A stretch of DNA of 10,861 bases, taken from positions 1 through 10,861 of the forward strand of contig JBIIVF010000083.1 of NCBI GenBank assembly GCA_044339595.1, in the 5' to 3' direction. Made by a program: the position numbers and the translations under genes. The notes under the pieces are model-generated. The model saw nothing but the letters and a program-made list of their open reading frames with translations. It did no database searches and was not told where the DNA came from. This document shows positions 1 through 6,902 of the stretch, piece after piece (the first letter of the stretch is position 1; each line of letters starts with the position of its first letter). The DNA is from CAZTGZ01 sp044339595. Lineage in GTDB: Bacteria > Bacteroidota > Bacteroidia > NS11-12g > UBA9320.

Positions 1-121
1 TGACTAAAATTAACGTATTTTGAACTATGCTCAACCACTCTTTAAGCACTCCAATTTTGTCCCTTCAAAAGGGGGGTCAATTTGCAGCGATTTTAAGGGG
101 TCAATTTGTCCGATTATTTCA
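1..121. mobile_element. Terminal part of an IS21-family-like insertion sequence
   Basis: The sequence shows two direct copies of GGGGTCAATTTG at 73-84 and 97-108, spaced 24 bases, each followed by a CGATT segment (88-92 and 111-115). On the + strand the block ends in TTTCA at 121, so read from the other strand it begins with TG. Multiple short subterminal repeats behind a TG/CA terminus are a known property of IS21-family ends. The boundary at 121 also coincides with the point where the neighbouring McrB-like reading frame loses its homology. The element continues to the left, outside the window; no transposase (istA/istB) frame is convincing in the 60 bases visible beyond the repeats, so I cannot say which IS end this is. 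A target duplication would begin with TATAT at 122, but the other copy is not in view. Confidence 0.65.
73..108. repeat. Direct subterminal repeats of the IS end
   Basis: Two exact copies of the 12-mer GGGGTCAATTTG lie at 73-84 and 97-108. Each is followed 3-4 bases later by CGATT plus a T/A-rich tail. They are the likely transposase-binding repeats of the IS21-type terminus. Confidence 0.75.
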
Positions 122-646
122 TATATACGGCTTGGATGGACCATTAATTGGAAAATATTTCTCAGGGCTAATATTGAATAAAGCTTCGGTGATTTTAGCT
201 TTTGCAACATTCCTTATTGAAAGTACATCTGCAAAATCGTCATCAGAAATATTATTATTAATTGCATTTTTAAAGAAATTCCAGAGTCTGGCAATTTCAT
301 TATTTACTCTTTCAAATTTGTAAGGGAATAACCAAACTCTTTGGGCATTAGCTGATGGAATACCAGAATCATCATTTGGAATATTTAACTTTAAGGTTTC
401 TGCAATTTTCTGCAAATACTTTAGTCTTCTTTCAGGACCATATTTGTAGATGTAGCAAAAAAAAGTAAATGGATCAATTTCGTTTAATTCTATATCATGA
501 TCACCTAATTTTTCCTTATCATTAAATGGGCTGATACCAACAGATTTTAGTATGTCGATTAATTCTTTTTGAGAATTTTCTTTAGTGCTTAAAAACTGTG
601 TCAGCTCCTTATGTGTTTCTACCCATGTGAATTTGTTTTCGGTCAT
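119..646 (-). pseudogene. McrB-like restriction protein, N-terminal fragment truncated by IS insertion
   Basis: This 175-residue frame resembles the N-terminal region of McrB-like proteins, the AAA+ GTPase partner of modification-dependent restriction systems. Recognisable blocks are a Trp near the start (TWVETHKEL, residues 7-15), IDPFTFF (57-63), a segment SGIPSANAQRVWLFPY (94-109), LWNFF (120-124) and the closing FPINGPSKPY (165-174). In relatives the AAA+ domain follows such a block; here it is missing, because the frame stops exactly where the IS begins. The stop TGA (121-119) is made of the first three bases of the IS. Full-length relatives are several hundred residues, so this is a remnant and should lack nucleotide-binding and translocation functions. 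The ATG at 646-644 has no clear ribosome site, as usual in this phylum. The low GC compared with the operon suggests horizontal acquisition. The family call rests on remembered motif patterns; it could be another AAA-type protein sharing the same N-terminal module. Confidence 0.65.
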
Positions 647-681
647 TTAGATTGTCTTTTAATATTCGTGCTAACTTGTGA

Positions 682-706
682 ATACCCCCACCAATTATGC
701 GGGTAT
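682..706. repeat. Short inverted repeat upstream of the McrB-like gene
   Basis: ATACCC at 682-687 pairs with GGGTAT at 701-706 around a 13-base loop. It lies 36 bases upstream of the McrB-like start codon and could be an operator or a 5' leader hairpin for that gene. The stem is only six pairs, so chance is quite possible. Confidence 0.3.
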
Positions 707-780
707 ACACTCCTCCACTGCTGTATTTGCAAAGTTTTGCAGATCTTCCATCCATCCAATTTATTGCTTCTCTTTCCTGG

Positions 781-960
781 TTATCACAATAATTTACTTT
801 TCATCGCTTTTACTGCTCCTTTTCTAAAACATATTCCCACTAAAAACTTACCCTACCCCCCTGTCTTCAGGAACCTTCTCCCCCCACCTCTCCACAAATT
901 AAACGATTTATTTCTATCCACCTAAAAAAATCCCCCATCATCCTACCGTATTCATCCCAA
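781..960 (+). terminator. C-rich, G-poor stretch; possible Rho-dependent termination (rut-like) region
   Basis: By direct count the 180 bases contain 63 C and only 7 G on the + strand, with C tracts at 851-853, 856-861, 880-885 and 932-936. A long C-over-G bubble in a transcript is the known signature of Rho loading sites. A + strand transcript here could come from the IS or run antisense through the McrB-like fragment, and such a site would insulate the operon from it. This is inference; base-composition skew alone has other possible causes. Confidence 0.25.
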
Positions 961-1004
961 CCAACAGCCGGAATTTCAGTTCCCAAAATCCCATCGCGTC
1001 ATTT

Positions 1005-1026
1005 GGGTTAATTTTATGTTAAACCC
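1005..1026. promoter_or_regulatory. Dyad near the operon promoter, candidate operator
   Basis: GGGTTAA (1005-1011) faces TTAAACCC (1019-1026) across a seven-base TTTTATG loop. Seven pairs form if A1021 is bulged. It ends 22 bases upstream of the TATATTTG promoter element, a position suitable for a regulator. No T-run follows, so it is not an obvious intrinsic terminator. Confidence 0.3.
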
Positions 1027-1048
1027 CACTCATTTCAGCCTAACTTTC

Positions 1049-1056
1049 TATATTTG
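1049..1056 (+). promoter_or_regulatory. Bacteroidota-type -7 promoter element of the four-gene operon
   Basis: TATATTTG matches the TAnnTTTG element recognised by the primary sigma factor of Bacteroidota. A TTG-type -33 element is not evident at the usual distance. The final G is followed by six bases and then the ATG at 1063, so the predicted transcription start falls at or within a few bases of the start codon, implying a leaderless or nearly leaderless mRNA. Confidence 0.55.
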
Positions 1057-1062
1057 CAGGGC

Positions 1063-3195
1063 ATGAGCGGCCAACGGTTTATAGCCCTTTTATTTCTATT
1101 CACGAGCATCCGGATTCAAGCGCAGACTTCCTTTTCTGAAAAGGTGACGTCTGCCTCTAACGTCCGGCTGAATGTAACCAACGTGGGTACTTTTGGAAAT
1201 GCTTTCCGGGGATATCGCGATGGCAGCGGAAATCCAAGCTGCGAATATCCCGCCGGTTCGGGCATTGAACATCTTTTTGAAGGCGGTTTCTGGATCGGCG
1301 GTCTGATCGACGGAAACCTGATTGCCGTGAGCACTTCGGCCTATGATGCGCCTCAAGGCTATGCTACCGGAAGGGGCGGATTTGAATTTACCGCTGAACC
1401 CGGACAATCCCTCACCGAAAGATCGACCCTCACCGACAACCCGAATTATTCACCCCTGGCGGTCAGTCATCAGGATTATGTGGCGGTATTCAGCGACAAA
1501 AACCTACTCGTTCCGGGTACCACCATCCCCATCAGCGGACATACCCAACCGCTCAAGGTGAAGGTGACGCAAGAAACGTATAACTGGAACTATCGCTTCA
1601 GCGATTTCTTTGTGATCGTCAATTTTACCATAGAAAACGAAAGCAGCAGCCTCATTGATTCGGTGTATTTTGGCCTTTGGAACAACACCGTCGTTCGAAA
1701 CATCAATATCACCCCGGCCGGCAGCGGTGGATCGGCCTTTTACAACAAAGGGGGCAACGGTTTTCTCGATTCTTTTTTCATGGCGTATTGCCTGGATGCT
1801 TCGGGTGACCTCGGCTTCACCGAAAGTTATGTGGCCCAAAAATTTCTCGGCGCTGAAGACAAAAACGGATTTCAGCATCCCCAGTCAAACAAAGCCTTCA
1901 AAGCCCATTACAATGCATGGGAATTCAACAATACCAGCAATCCGGTCTTTTTTCTTCCATCCACAGAACAAGCCAGATACGCTAAACTCACCCAGGGGCT
2001 GAACCACAATCCTTGCTGGGATAAAAACATCAACCAAAACCCGGATTGCGGTTCACAGAGCTATCGCGAGCAACTCAGAGCTTCCGGAAATCGCAGCGAC
2101 TTCTTGTCGGTCGGTCCCTTCAAAAATTTCTTGCCCGGCGATAAAATCACCCTCAGCTATGCCTACATCTTCGCCAAAAAAACAGAAGATGGAAATCCGA
2201 ATGCCGCCGATAACATGACCCAGAAAAGCCAACTCATGGGCAATGCCAATTGGGCACAAACGGCCTATAATGGCGAAGACAAGAATTTTAACGGTCGGTT
2301 AGACGATGGCGAAGATGCGAATGGCGATGGCAAAATCACCCGCTTCATCCTTCCGGCACCGCCCGATATCCCCAAAACCAAGGTGGTGACGGGAGATCAT
2401 CAGATTGATATTTATTGGTCTGACAATGCCGAAAGATCGGTGGACCCCATCACCCTGAAAAAGGATTTTGAAGGCTACCGTTTGTATATGACCAAATTGG
2501 GTTTTGACGTGACCGGATCTTCCAACCTGCAAAGAGATTTGGTGAAAATTGCCGATGTGGATCTTCCGGGTAATGGGTTCAACTACGAAACCGGCTTCGC
2601 CGACATCAAGCTTCCCACACCCATGACTTTCGAGGGGGATACCACCACGTATCACTACCGTTTCAGCATCAAAAATATTTTGAATGGATGGCAATACGCC
2701 ATCTCCTTAACGGCCTATGACCAGGGCAATCCGGAAAGTCGCCTCGAAAGCCTGGAAAGCAGTTTGCTCGCCAATAATTTCAGGGCCTTCCCCGGAAAAC
2801 CGATCGTTGAAAACATCCAAACCGTGGAACCTTTTGCTTATCCCAATCCCTATTATGCCGGTGCTTCATGGGAAGGAAAGAGCAATTTTCAGGAACAAAG
2901 CCGCAAGATTTACTTCGCCAACTTGCCCGCGAATTGCAAAATCAGAATTTATACCCCTGCCGGTGATTTTATTGACGAAATCCATCACAACCCGCAATAC
3001 AACGGGTCAGACATTCGGTGGTTTCAAACCTTTGGGGCGGAAAACCCCGAAAAGAACAGCTTTTCAGGCGGAGAACATGCCTGGGATATGTTGTCATCAG
3101 AAACACAGATTTTATCGCGGGGATTGTATATTTTTACCGTTGAAGACCTGAACAGCGGCAAACTCTTTAAAGGAAATTTCACCATTATTAAATAG
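1063..3195 (+). CDS. Secreted protein with FN3-like region, calcium-loop-like motif and C-terminal YPNP (sorting-type) domain
   Basis: First gene of the operon, 710 residues from ATG 1063. A TTG nine bases earlier is in frame but lies inside the promoter element, and ATG 1063 gives a clean signal peptide (FIALLFLF core, likely cut near residue 21, IQAQ). Residues about 28-380 contain patterns I associate with large uncharacterised secreted proteins of Bacteroidota and relatives, such as NVGTFGNAF and YPAGSGIEHLFEGGFWIGG; no enzyme motif is visible. Residues 404-425 hold two Asp/Asn-rich loops, DKNFNGRLDDGED and DANGDGKI, resembling EF-hand or dockerin calcium loops. An FN3-like stretch follows (about 431-560), then a C-terminal domain from YPNPYYAG (593-600) to GNFTIIK, which resembles type IX sorting or FlgD-like Ig domains. 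Expected location is the cell surface or outside. The gene ends 7 bases before the next one. Its biochemical role is unknown to me; a structural or ligand-presenting protein serving the downstream receptor is inference. Confidence 0.85.
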   Translation: MSGQRFIALLFLFTSIRIQAQTSFSEKVTSASNVRLNVTNVGTFGNAFRGYRDGSGNPSCEYPAGSGIEHLFEGGFWIGGLIDGNLIAVSTSAYDAPQGYATGRGGFEFTAEPGQSLTERSTLTDNPNYSPLAVSHQDYVAVFSDKNLLVPGTTIPISGHTQPLKVKVTQETYNWNYRFSDFFVIVNFTIENESSSLIDSVYFGLWNNTVVRNINITPAGSGGSAFYNKGGNGFLDSFFMAYCLDASGDLGFTESYVAQKFLGAEDKNGFQHPQSNKAFKAHYNAWEFNNTSNPVFFLPSTEQARYAKLTQGLNHNPCWDKNINQNPDCGSQSYREQLRASGNRSDFLSVGPFKNFLPGDKITLSYAYIFAKKTEDGNPNAADNMTQKSQLMGNANWAQTAYNGEDKNFNGRLDDGEDANGDGKITRFILPAPPDIPKTKVVTGDHQIDIYWSDNAERSVDPITLKKDFEGYRLYMTKLGFDVTGSSNLQRDLVKIADVDLPGNGFNYETGFADIKLPTPMTFEGDTTTYHYRFSIKNILNGWQYAISLTAYDQGNPESRLESLESSLLANNFRAFPGKPIVENIQTVEPFAYPNPYYAGASWEGKSNFQEQSRKIYFANLPANCKIRIYTPAGDFIDEIHHNPQYNGSDIRWFQTFGAENPEKNSFSGGEHAWDMLSSETQILSRGLYIFTVEDLNSGKLFKGNFTIIK
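2275..2337 (+). other. Calcium-loop-like coding segment within the first operon gene
   Basis: The bases encode residues 405-425 of the 710-residue secreted protein. DxNxNGxxDxxE is followed directly by DANGDGKI, the spacing of acidic and Asn residues seen in EF-hand and dockerin loops. It probably binds calcium and joins the N-terminal region to the FN3-like part. Similar Asp-rich linkers can be structural without acting in cohesin binding. Confidence 0.45.
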
Positions 3196-3202
3196 TCATA
3201 TT

Positions 3203-5440
3203 ATGAATTTTAGACACTTACTTTTTATGCTCGTTTTCACCTGCACGGCCGCCATGGCCTTTGCACAGTATCCCGTTGTTCCGATCAGAGACGTTCAATT
3301 TGTGGATGCCGCTAAATTGGCCGCTTGCAGAGATACATCTTCCTATTTCGGCGACACCATCACCGTGGTGGGGATCGTGATTATGGATGGAAACCTCACG
3401 GAAGTTCCTTCAGGATCTGTTCAGGGTGGATACCGCCCGGGCGTTCATTTGCTCGATACTGCCGGAGGCGGAATCATGGGCGATTTCAGAGGCATGCAGC
3501 TCATGGGGGTGTATATCGACGCCAGCAACAAACAATTGCCGGTGACCGACATTTACAATTTGTATGCGGGCATGACCGTTAAAGTGACCGGCATCGTTTC
3601 GAGATTTGCCGGAGAAACCCAAATGACTCCGCTCGACAATTCATCGTTGACCGTTTTGGGAACCGGCACCGCTCCGAAGCCAATAACCGTTGACCTCGGT
3701 AAACTCAACGACAATAATCGCATCAACTTGTTGCCCACCGGGGAGGCTTATGAAGGCTCTTTCGTCGAACTGAAAGATGTGACGGTGATCGCCGTGACTC
3801 CATTCAGTGGAAACCGTGTGAGTTTTGATGTGCAGGATGCCAATGGAAACAAAATCAATGTTTCGGACCGCTTTTTAGTGCAAAAAACCACTTCCTACAG
3901 CACAACCCGTACCTCGGCTCCTTACAAACAGGGTAAATTTGTGGCACCTGTATTAGGCACTCGCTATGAGTCCTTAAAAGGTGTGATTCTTCATTCAGCC
4001 AATGGTTGTTTGGGTGGAACCGGTCGTGGTTATGAACTCAATCCGTTCGACACGAGCCACTATAAAATTGGTGTGACTCCCCCGAGCATTACTGAAATCA
4101 ACCGCACGCCAAGCGTACCTAAAGCCACTGAAAACGTGCTGGTTACGGCCAAAATTGCCGATTCAGACGGCACTGTTGCCACTGCAGAAATGTATTACAG
4201 CACCAATATGAACGACTCTGCTTCGGCTTTCGTAAAGGTTACCATGACCCTGAAATCAGGCACCACCGACGAATACGAAGCCACCATTCCGATGCAGGCC
4301 AACGGAACTTTGGTTCGCTATTACCTGAAAGCCGTTGACAACATGACCAACACCACCCTGGTTCCATCAAGCGCTTTGGCTACTTCAAAACCCAACTTCT
4401 TGTTTTATACCGTTCGTCCGAATGGAATGACCATTCAGGATATCCAGAAAGTATTGGATTACAGCGCCGATAACTCTCCTTACCTTGGAAAACAAGTGAC
4501 TGTAACAGGGGTGGTGACGGCTTCTGCCAAATCGTATGACCTGGAGTATGTGTATATTCAAGACCCCAACTTTAATGAGTGGAGCGGTATTTATTGCACC
4601 GGAAATTCAGACCTCATTAAATTGTACAGATCTGAAGAGGTGACCGTAACAGGAACCGTGCAGGAAAGTTTCGGCTTTACCACCCTGAACGTAACGTCCG
4701 TGACCAAAACCGGAAACCGCAAAACCGTGACCCCGGTGACCATCACGCAAAATGACTCGGCTAAATTTGAGACCCGCGAAATAGAAAAATATGAAAGCAT
4801 GTTGGTGCAATATGTGAATGCCGGAGGAGGTAAGATCAAAGTAATCAATCCGAAATTGAGCAATTTTGGTGAGTATATGATCGGTGCAGATGACAACAAT
4901 ACCCGTAACCAAAGTGCCCGTGTTCAGGCCGGTATTCAGAACAACAACAACTTTTCGTCGTTGTGGGTTTCTGTGGTGAGTGATACTGCTCTGAGAACTC
5001 AAAATGGTGAAATGCAGGTGCCTGTGGTGAAAACCGAGAAAGGTCAAACCCTCGACACCTTGGTGGGAATCCTGTATTATGGATTCAGTGTTTGGACCTA
5101 CAAGCCAAGAAACAATGACGATTTAAAAGGATTCAGTCCAACCCTTCAAAAAGCGATGTATCCTGAAATACCTGCCTCGGTTTTCAATCACAACCGCGTT
5201 GGTAACATTTCCATCTACCCGAACCCTACCGATGGTTTGGTTACGGTAACTGCCGATCAAATGAACGAAGCGATTTATTGCACCGTTTCTGACTTATCCG
5301 GGAAACGCATCATCCGCACAGAAAACGCCTTTGGCAACCTGAGCACCGATGTTTCAGGCTTGAATGCTGGCGTGTATTTAATGCGTGTATTTTTGGCAGA
5401 CGGTACCCCCGTTGCAGCACAAAAACTGGTAAGAAAATAA
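3203..5440 (+). CDS. Secreted multi-domain protein with nuclease-type OB folds, Ig-like domain and type IX sorting domain
   Basis: 745 residues with a signal peptide (LLFMLVFTCTAAMAFA, cut before Gln22). A first OB-fold-like region spans about 49-155 (GDTITVVGIVI, AGMTVKVTGIVSRF) and a second about 157-290. An Ig/FN3-like domain lies at about 292-405 (PPSITEINRTPSVP onward). A third OB module at about 408-500 closely follows the pattern of YhcR-type OB folds found beside extracellular nucleases: PYLGKQVTVTGVVTA, YVYIQDPN, GIYCTG, EEVTVTGTVQESFGFTTL. A further beta-rich part runs to about 645 and includes WTYKPRNNDDL. The C-terminus, from ISIYPNPTDG (669-678) to KLVRK, is a type A sorting domain of the type IX secretion system, so the protein should cross the outer membrane and be anchored or released. 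No nuclease or other catalytic domain is visible. It starts 7 bases after the previous gene and precedes the lipoprotein by 22 bases. Role inferred: binding or adhesion, possibly of nucleic acid; unproven. Confidence 0.85.
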   Translation: MNFRHLLFMLVFTCTAAMAFAQYPVVPIRDVQFVDAAKLAACRDTSSYFGDTITVVGIVIMDGNLTEVPSGSVQGGYRPGVHLLDTAGGGIMGDFRGMQLMGVYIDASNKQLPVTDIYNLYAGMTVKVTGIVSRFAGETQMTPLDNSSLTVLGTGTAPKPITVDLGKLNDNNRINLLPTGEAYEGSFVELKDVTVIAVTPFSGNRVSFDVQDANGNKINVSDRFLVQKTTSYSTTRTSAPYKQGKFVAPVLGTRYESLKGVILHSANGCLGGTGRGYELNPFDTSHYKIGVTPPSITEINRTPSVPKATENVLVTAKIADSDGTVATAEMYYSTNMNDSASAFVKVTMTLKSGTTDEYEATIPMQANGTLVRYYLKAVDNMTNTTLVPSSALATSKPNFLFYTVRPNGMTIQDIQKVLDYSADNSPYLGKQVTVTGVVTASAKSYDLEYVYIQDPNFNEWSGIYCTGNSDLIKLYRSEEVTVTGTVQESFGFTTLNVTSVTKTGNRKTVTPVTITQNDSAKFETREIEKYESMLVQYVNAGGGKIKVINPKLSNFGEYMIGADDNNTRNQSARVQAGIQNNNNFSSLWVSVVSDTALRTQNGEMQVPVVKTEKGQTLDTLVGILYYGFSVWTYKPRNNDDLKGFSPTLQKAMYPEIPASVFNHNRVGNISIYPNPTDGLVTVTADQMNEAIYCTVSDLSGKRIIRTENAFGNLSTDVSGLNAGVYLMRVFLADGTPVAAQKLVRK

Positions 5441-5453
5441 AACAATCAGGATT

Positions 5454-5512
5454 CATACGGATATGAAAACAATGAAGCAGACCCTTCGCTTATTGGCGTT
5501 TGTATCCGTATG
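5454..5512 (+). promoter_or_regulatory. Ten-base inverted repeat across the lipoprotein start codon
   Basis: CATACGGATA (5454-5463) and TATCCGTATG (5503-5512) are exact reverse complements. In mRNA they can form a ten-pair stem with a 39-base loop. The left arm includes the A of the ATG at 5463 and the loop contains a second in-frame ATG at 5472, so the hairpin could modulate which start is used or how much lipoprotein is made relative to its neighbours. The function is inference; the repeat is exact. Confidence 0.4.
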
Positions 5513-6902
5513 TCTTTTTGCCTCTTGCGAAAAAGACGCCCTGATAGCCAACCTGCCGCCGGACACCCATCTGTCGGTGAAGGCCATCAACCTGTCCGGT
5601 GACAATCGCCTGAACAGCACCGTAAACCTCAGCTGGTACGGCACCGATGCCGATGGATATGTGATTGGGTATGAATATTCTGTGAATGGATCTGAATGGA
5701 TCAAAACAGAAAGTCAGGACAGCACCTTCCGGTTTCCGATTGCACCCGGACAAGACACCACCGATGTGGTTTTTAGGGTTAGGGCGATAGACAACGATCT
5801 TAATCGGGATGAAACTCCGGCCGAACTGGTGGTTCCTTTGAAGAATGCTCCTCCCGTGGCCGAAATTGAAAGCGCTTCTTTCCCCAGAGACACTGCCCAT
5901 CTCGCCTTCACTTTTCGCTGGAAATACAGTGATCCGGATGGAAACCAAACCGTTACCAAAGCCTTTATTCGATTGAATGACGGCAACTGGACAGAAATCG
6001 ACCGAAGCAAACCGCTGATCACTTTGATCGCTAAAACTCCAACCTTCAGTGGGTATACCGATGCCCATTTGTACTACAATACCGAAGGCAACCCCTCCAC
6101 CCTTTCGCTCAGTCGTTTTAACAATGGCGGAGACAATGTGGTTTACCTCAAAGTGGTGGATATTGCCGGCACAGAAAGCGTCATTGACACCTCTTTGACC
6201 GTGTTTGTGAAAAGCAAAAAGAACAATCTGTTATTCATCAACGGACAAAGTCGGACCGTGGCCAATGCCTACGCCGGTCTGATCGGGAAAGCCGGGCTTG
6301 CCTTTGATTTTATAGATCTGAATCAGGAGGGAGGCAAATACATGCCCTTTTTCTGGAATCCGACGTATACCCTGATGATGAAGCAATATCCACGGCTTTT
6401 TTTAAACACCGATCAAAGCCTGGTGATCAATCCTTCCACCGGCAGTTCCGGATTGCTGCTTGAACTCATGGCTTCGGTGATGCAATCTTATACGGACAAT
6501 GGCGGCAAATCCTTTATCACCACCAGTTTTCCATCCGGACAGGATTTAGCGTTGCTGCGCGGCGTATATCCCATCGACAGCATTTCCACTACCAGCGGCA
6601 TGGCGGTGATTCAAAAAGACAGCAGCATTTACAACCCGGCCAATCAATATCCGACCTTATCTCCTAAAAATCTGTTGCTGGGCATCGATCCGATGATACC
6701 CAGTGTAGATGCCACCGCACTTTATAAGGGAAAACTCACCCCTTTTGGTGCGTGGAAAGGTCCGGATGTAGTCGGTGTGAAAAGAACCGTGGCCGGCAAA
6801 GTACGTCAGATATTTTTCAGCGTGGAACTCTATCTGTTCAATCAGGATGAAACCGCCTTGAATGCCTTATTTAACCAAGTATTTAATACCGATCTCCAAT
6901 GA
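5463..6902 (+). CDS. Surface-type lipoprotein with two FN3/Ig-like domains and unrecognised C-terminal domain
   Basis: 479 residues from ATG 5463; an ATG three codons later would serve equally. The N-terminus has a lipoprotein signal ending in LFASC with lipidated Cys22, followed by EKD, an acidic/charged start compatible with surface export of Bacteroidota lipoproteins. Residues about 31-127 and 129-249 look like FN3/Ig-like beta sandwiches (NLSWYGTDADGYVIGYEYSVNG; FTFRWKYSDPDGN). The remaining part, about 250-479, begins with a strand-like segment NNLLFINGQS and ends FFSVELYLFNQDE followed by a helix. This alternation suggests an alpha/beta fold such as a glutamine-amidotransferase-like or flavodoxin-like domain, but I see no catalytic triad and do not assign one. 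It is not SusD-like: no tetratricopeptide-type helical pattern. Its stop overlaps the receptor start by 4 bases, so the two are translationally coupled and probably form an outer-membrane pair, the lipoprotein acting as a lid or binding partner. Confidence 0.85.
   Translation: MKTMKQTLRLLAFVSVCLFASCEKDALIANLPPDTHLSVKAINLSGDNRLNSTVNLSWYGTDADGYVIGYEYSVNGSEWIKTESQDSTFRFPIAPGQDTTDVVFRVRAIDNDLNRDETPAELVVPLKNAPPVAEIESASFPRDTAHLAFTFRWKYSDPDGNQTVTKAFIRLNDGNWTEIDRSKPLITLIAKTPTFSGYTDAHLYYNTEGNPSTLSLSRFNNGGDNVVYLKVVDIAGTESVIDTSLTVFVKSKKNNLLFINGQSRTVANAYAGLIGKAGLAFDFIDLNQEGGKYMPFFWNPTYTLMMKQYPRLFLNTDQSLVINPSTGSSGLLLELMASVMQSYTDNGGKSFITTSFPSGQDLALLRGVYPIDSISTTSGMAVIQKDSSIYNPANQYPTLSPKNLLLGIDPMIPSVDATALYKGKLTPFGAWKGPDVVGVKRTVAGKVRQIFFSVELYLFNQDETALNALFNQVFNTDLQ

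Larger units (their letters stand above)
647..1048. other. Intergenic region without a gene
   Basis: About 400 bases separate the divergently transcribed McrB-like fragment and the four-gene operon. No credible protein frame is present: the longest open stretch on the + strand (611-925) gives a low-complexity Leu/Phe/Pro-rich product generated by pyrimidine-rich DNA. The region contains a short inverted repeat (682-706), a C-rich and G-poor stretch (781-960) and a dyad close to the operon promoter (1005-1026). Confidence 0.7.

Noticed and set aside
1..48. Possible minus-strand GTG-started istA or similar frame at the window edge
   Set aside because: Only 16 open codons are visible without recognisable transposase motifs; this length is expected by chance.
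661..735. Integron attC-like site around GCTAAC and GGGTATAC
   Set aside because: The conserved core sites of attC do not match and no partner site or cassette structure is visible.
721..735. TGTATTTG as a second promoter
   Set aside because: The second base departs from TAnnTTTG and no gene or structured RNA follows.
611..925. 104-residue open frame on the + strand
   Set aside because: It overlaps the McrB-like start and owes its length to pyrimidine-rich DNA; the product is low-complexity with no recognisable domain.
1054..1062. TTG as start of the first operon gene
   Set aside because: It lies inside the TATATTTG element, and ATG 1063 already gives a complete signal peptide.
3203..5440. 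Extracellular nuclease annotation for the OB-fold protein
   Set aside because: Only accessory-type OB folds are seen; no endonuclease/exonuclease/phosphatase or other catalytic motif is present.
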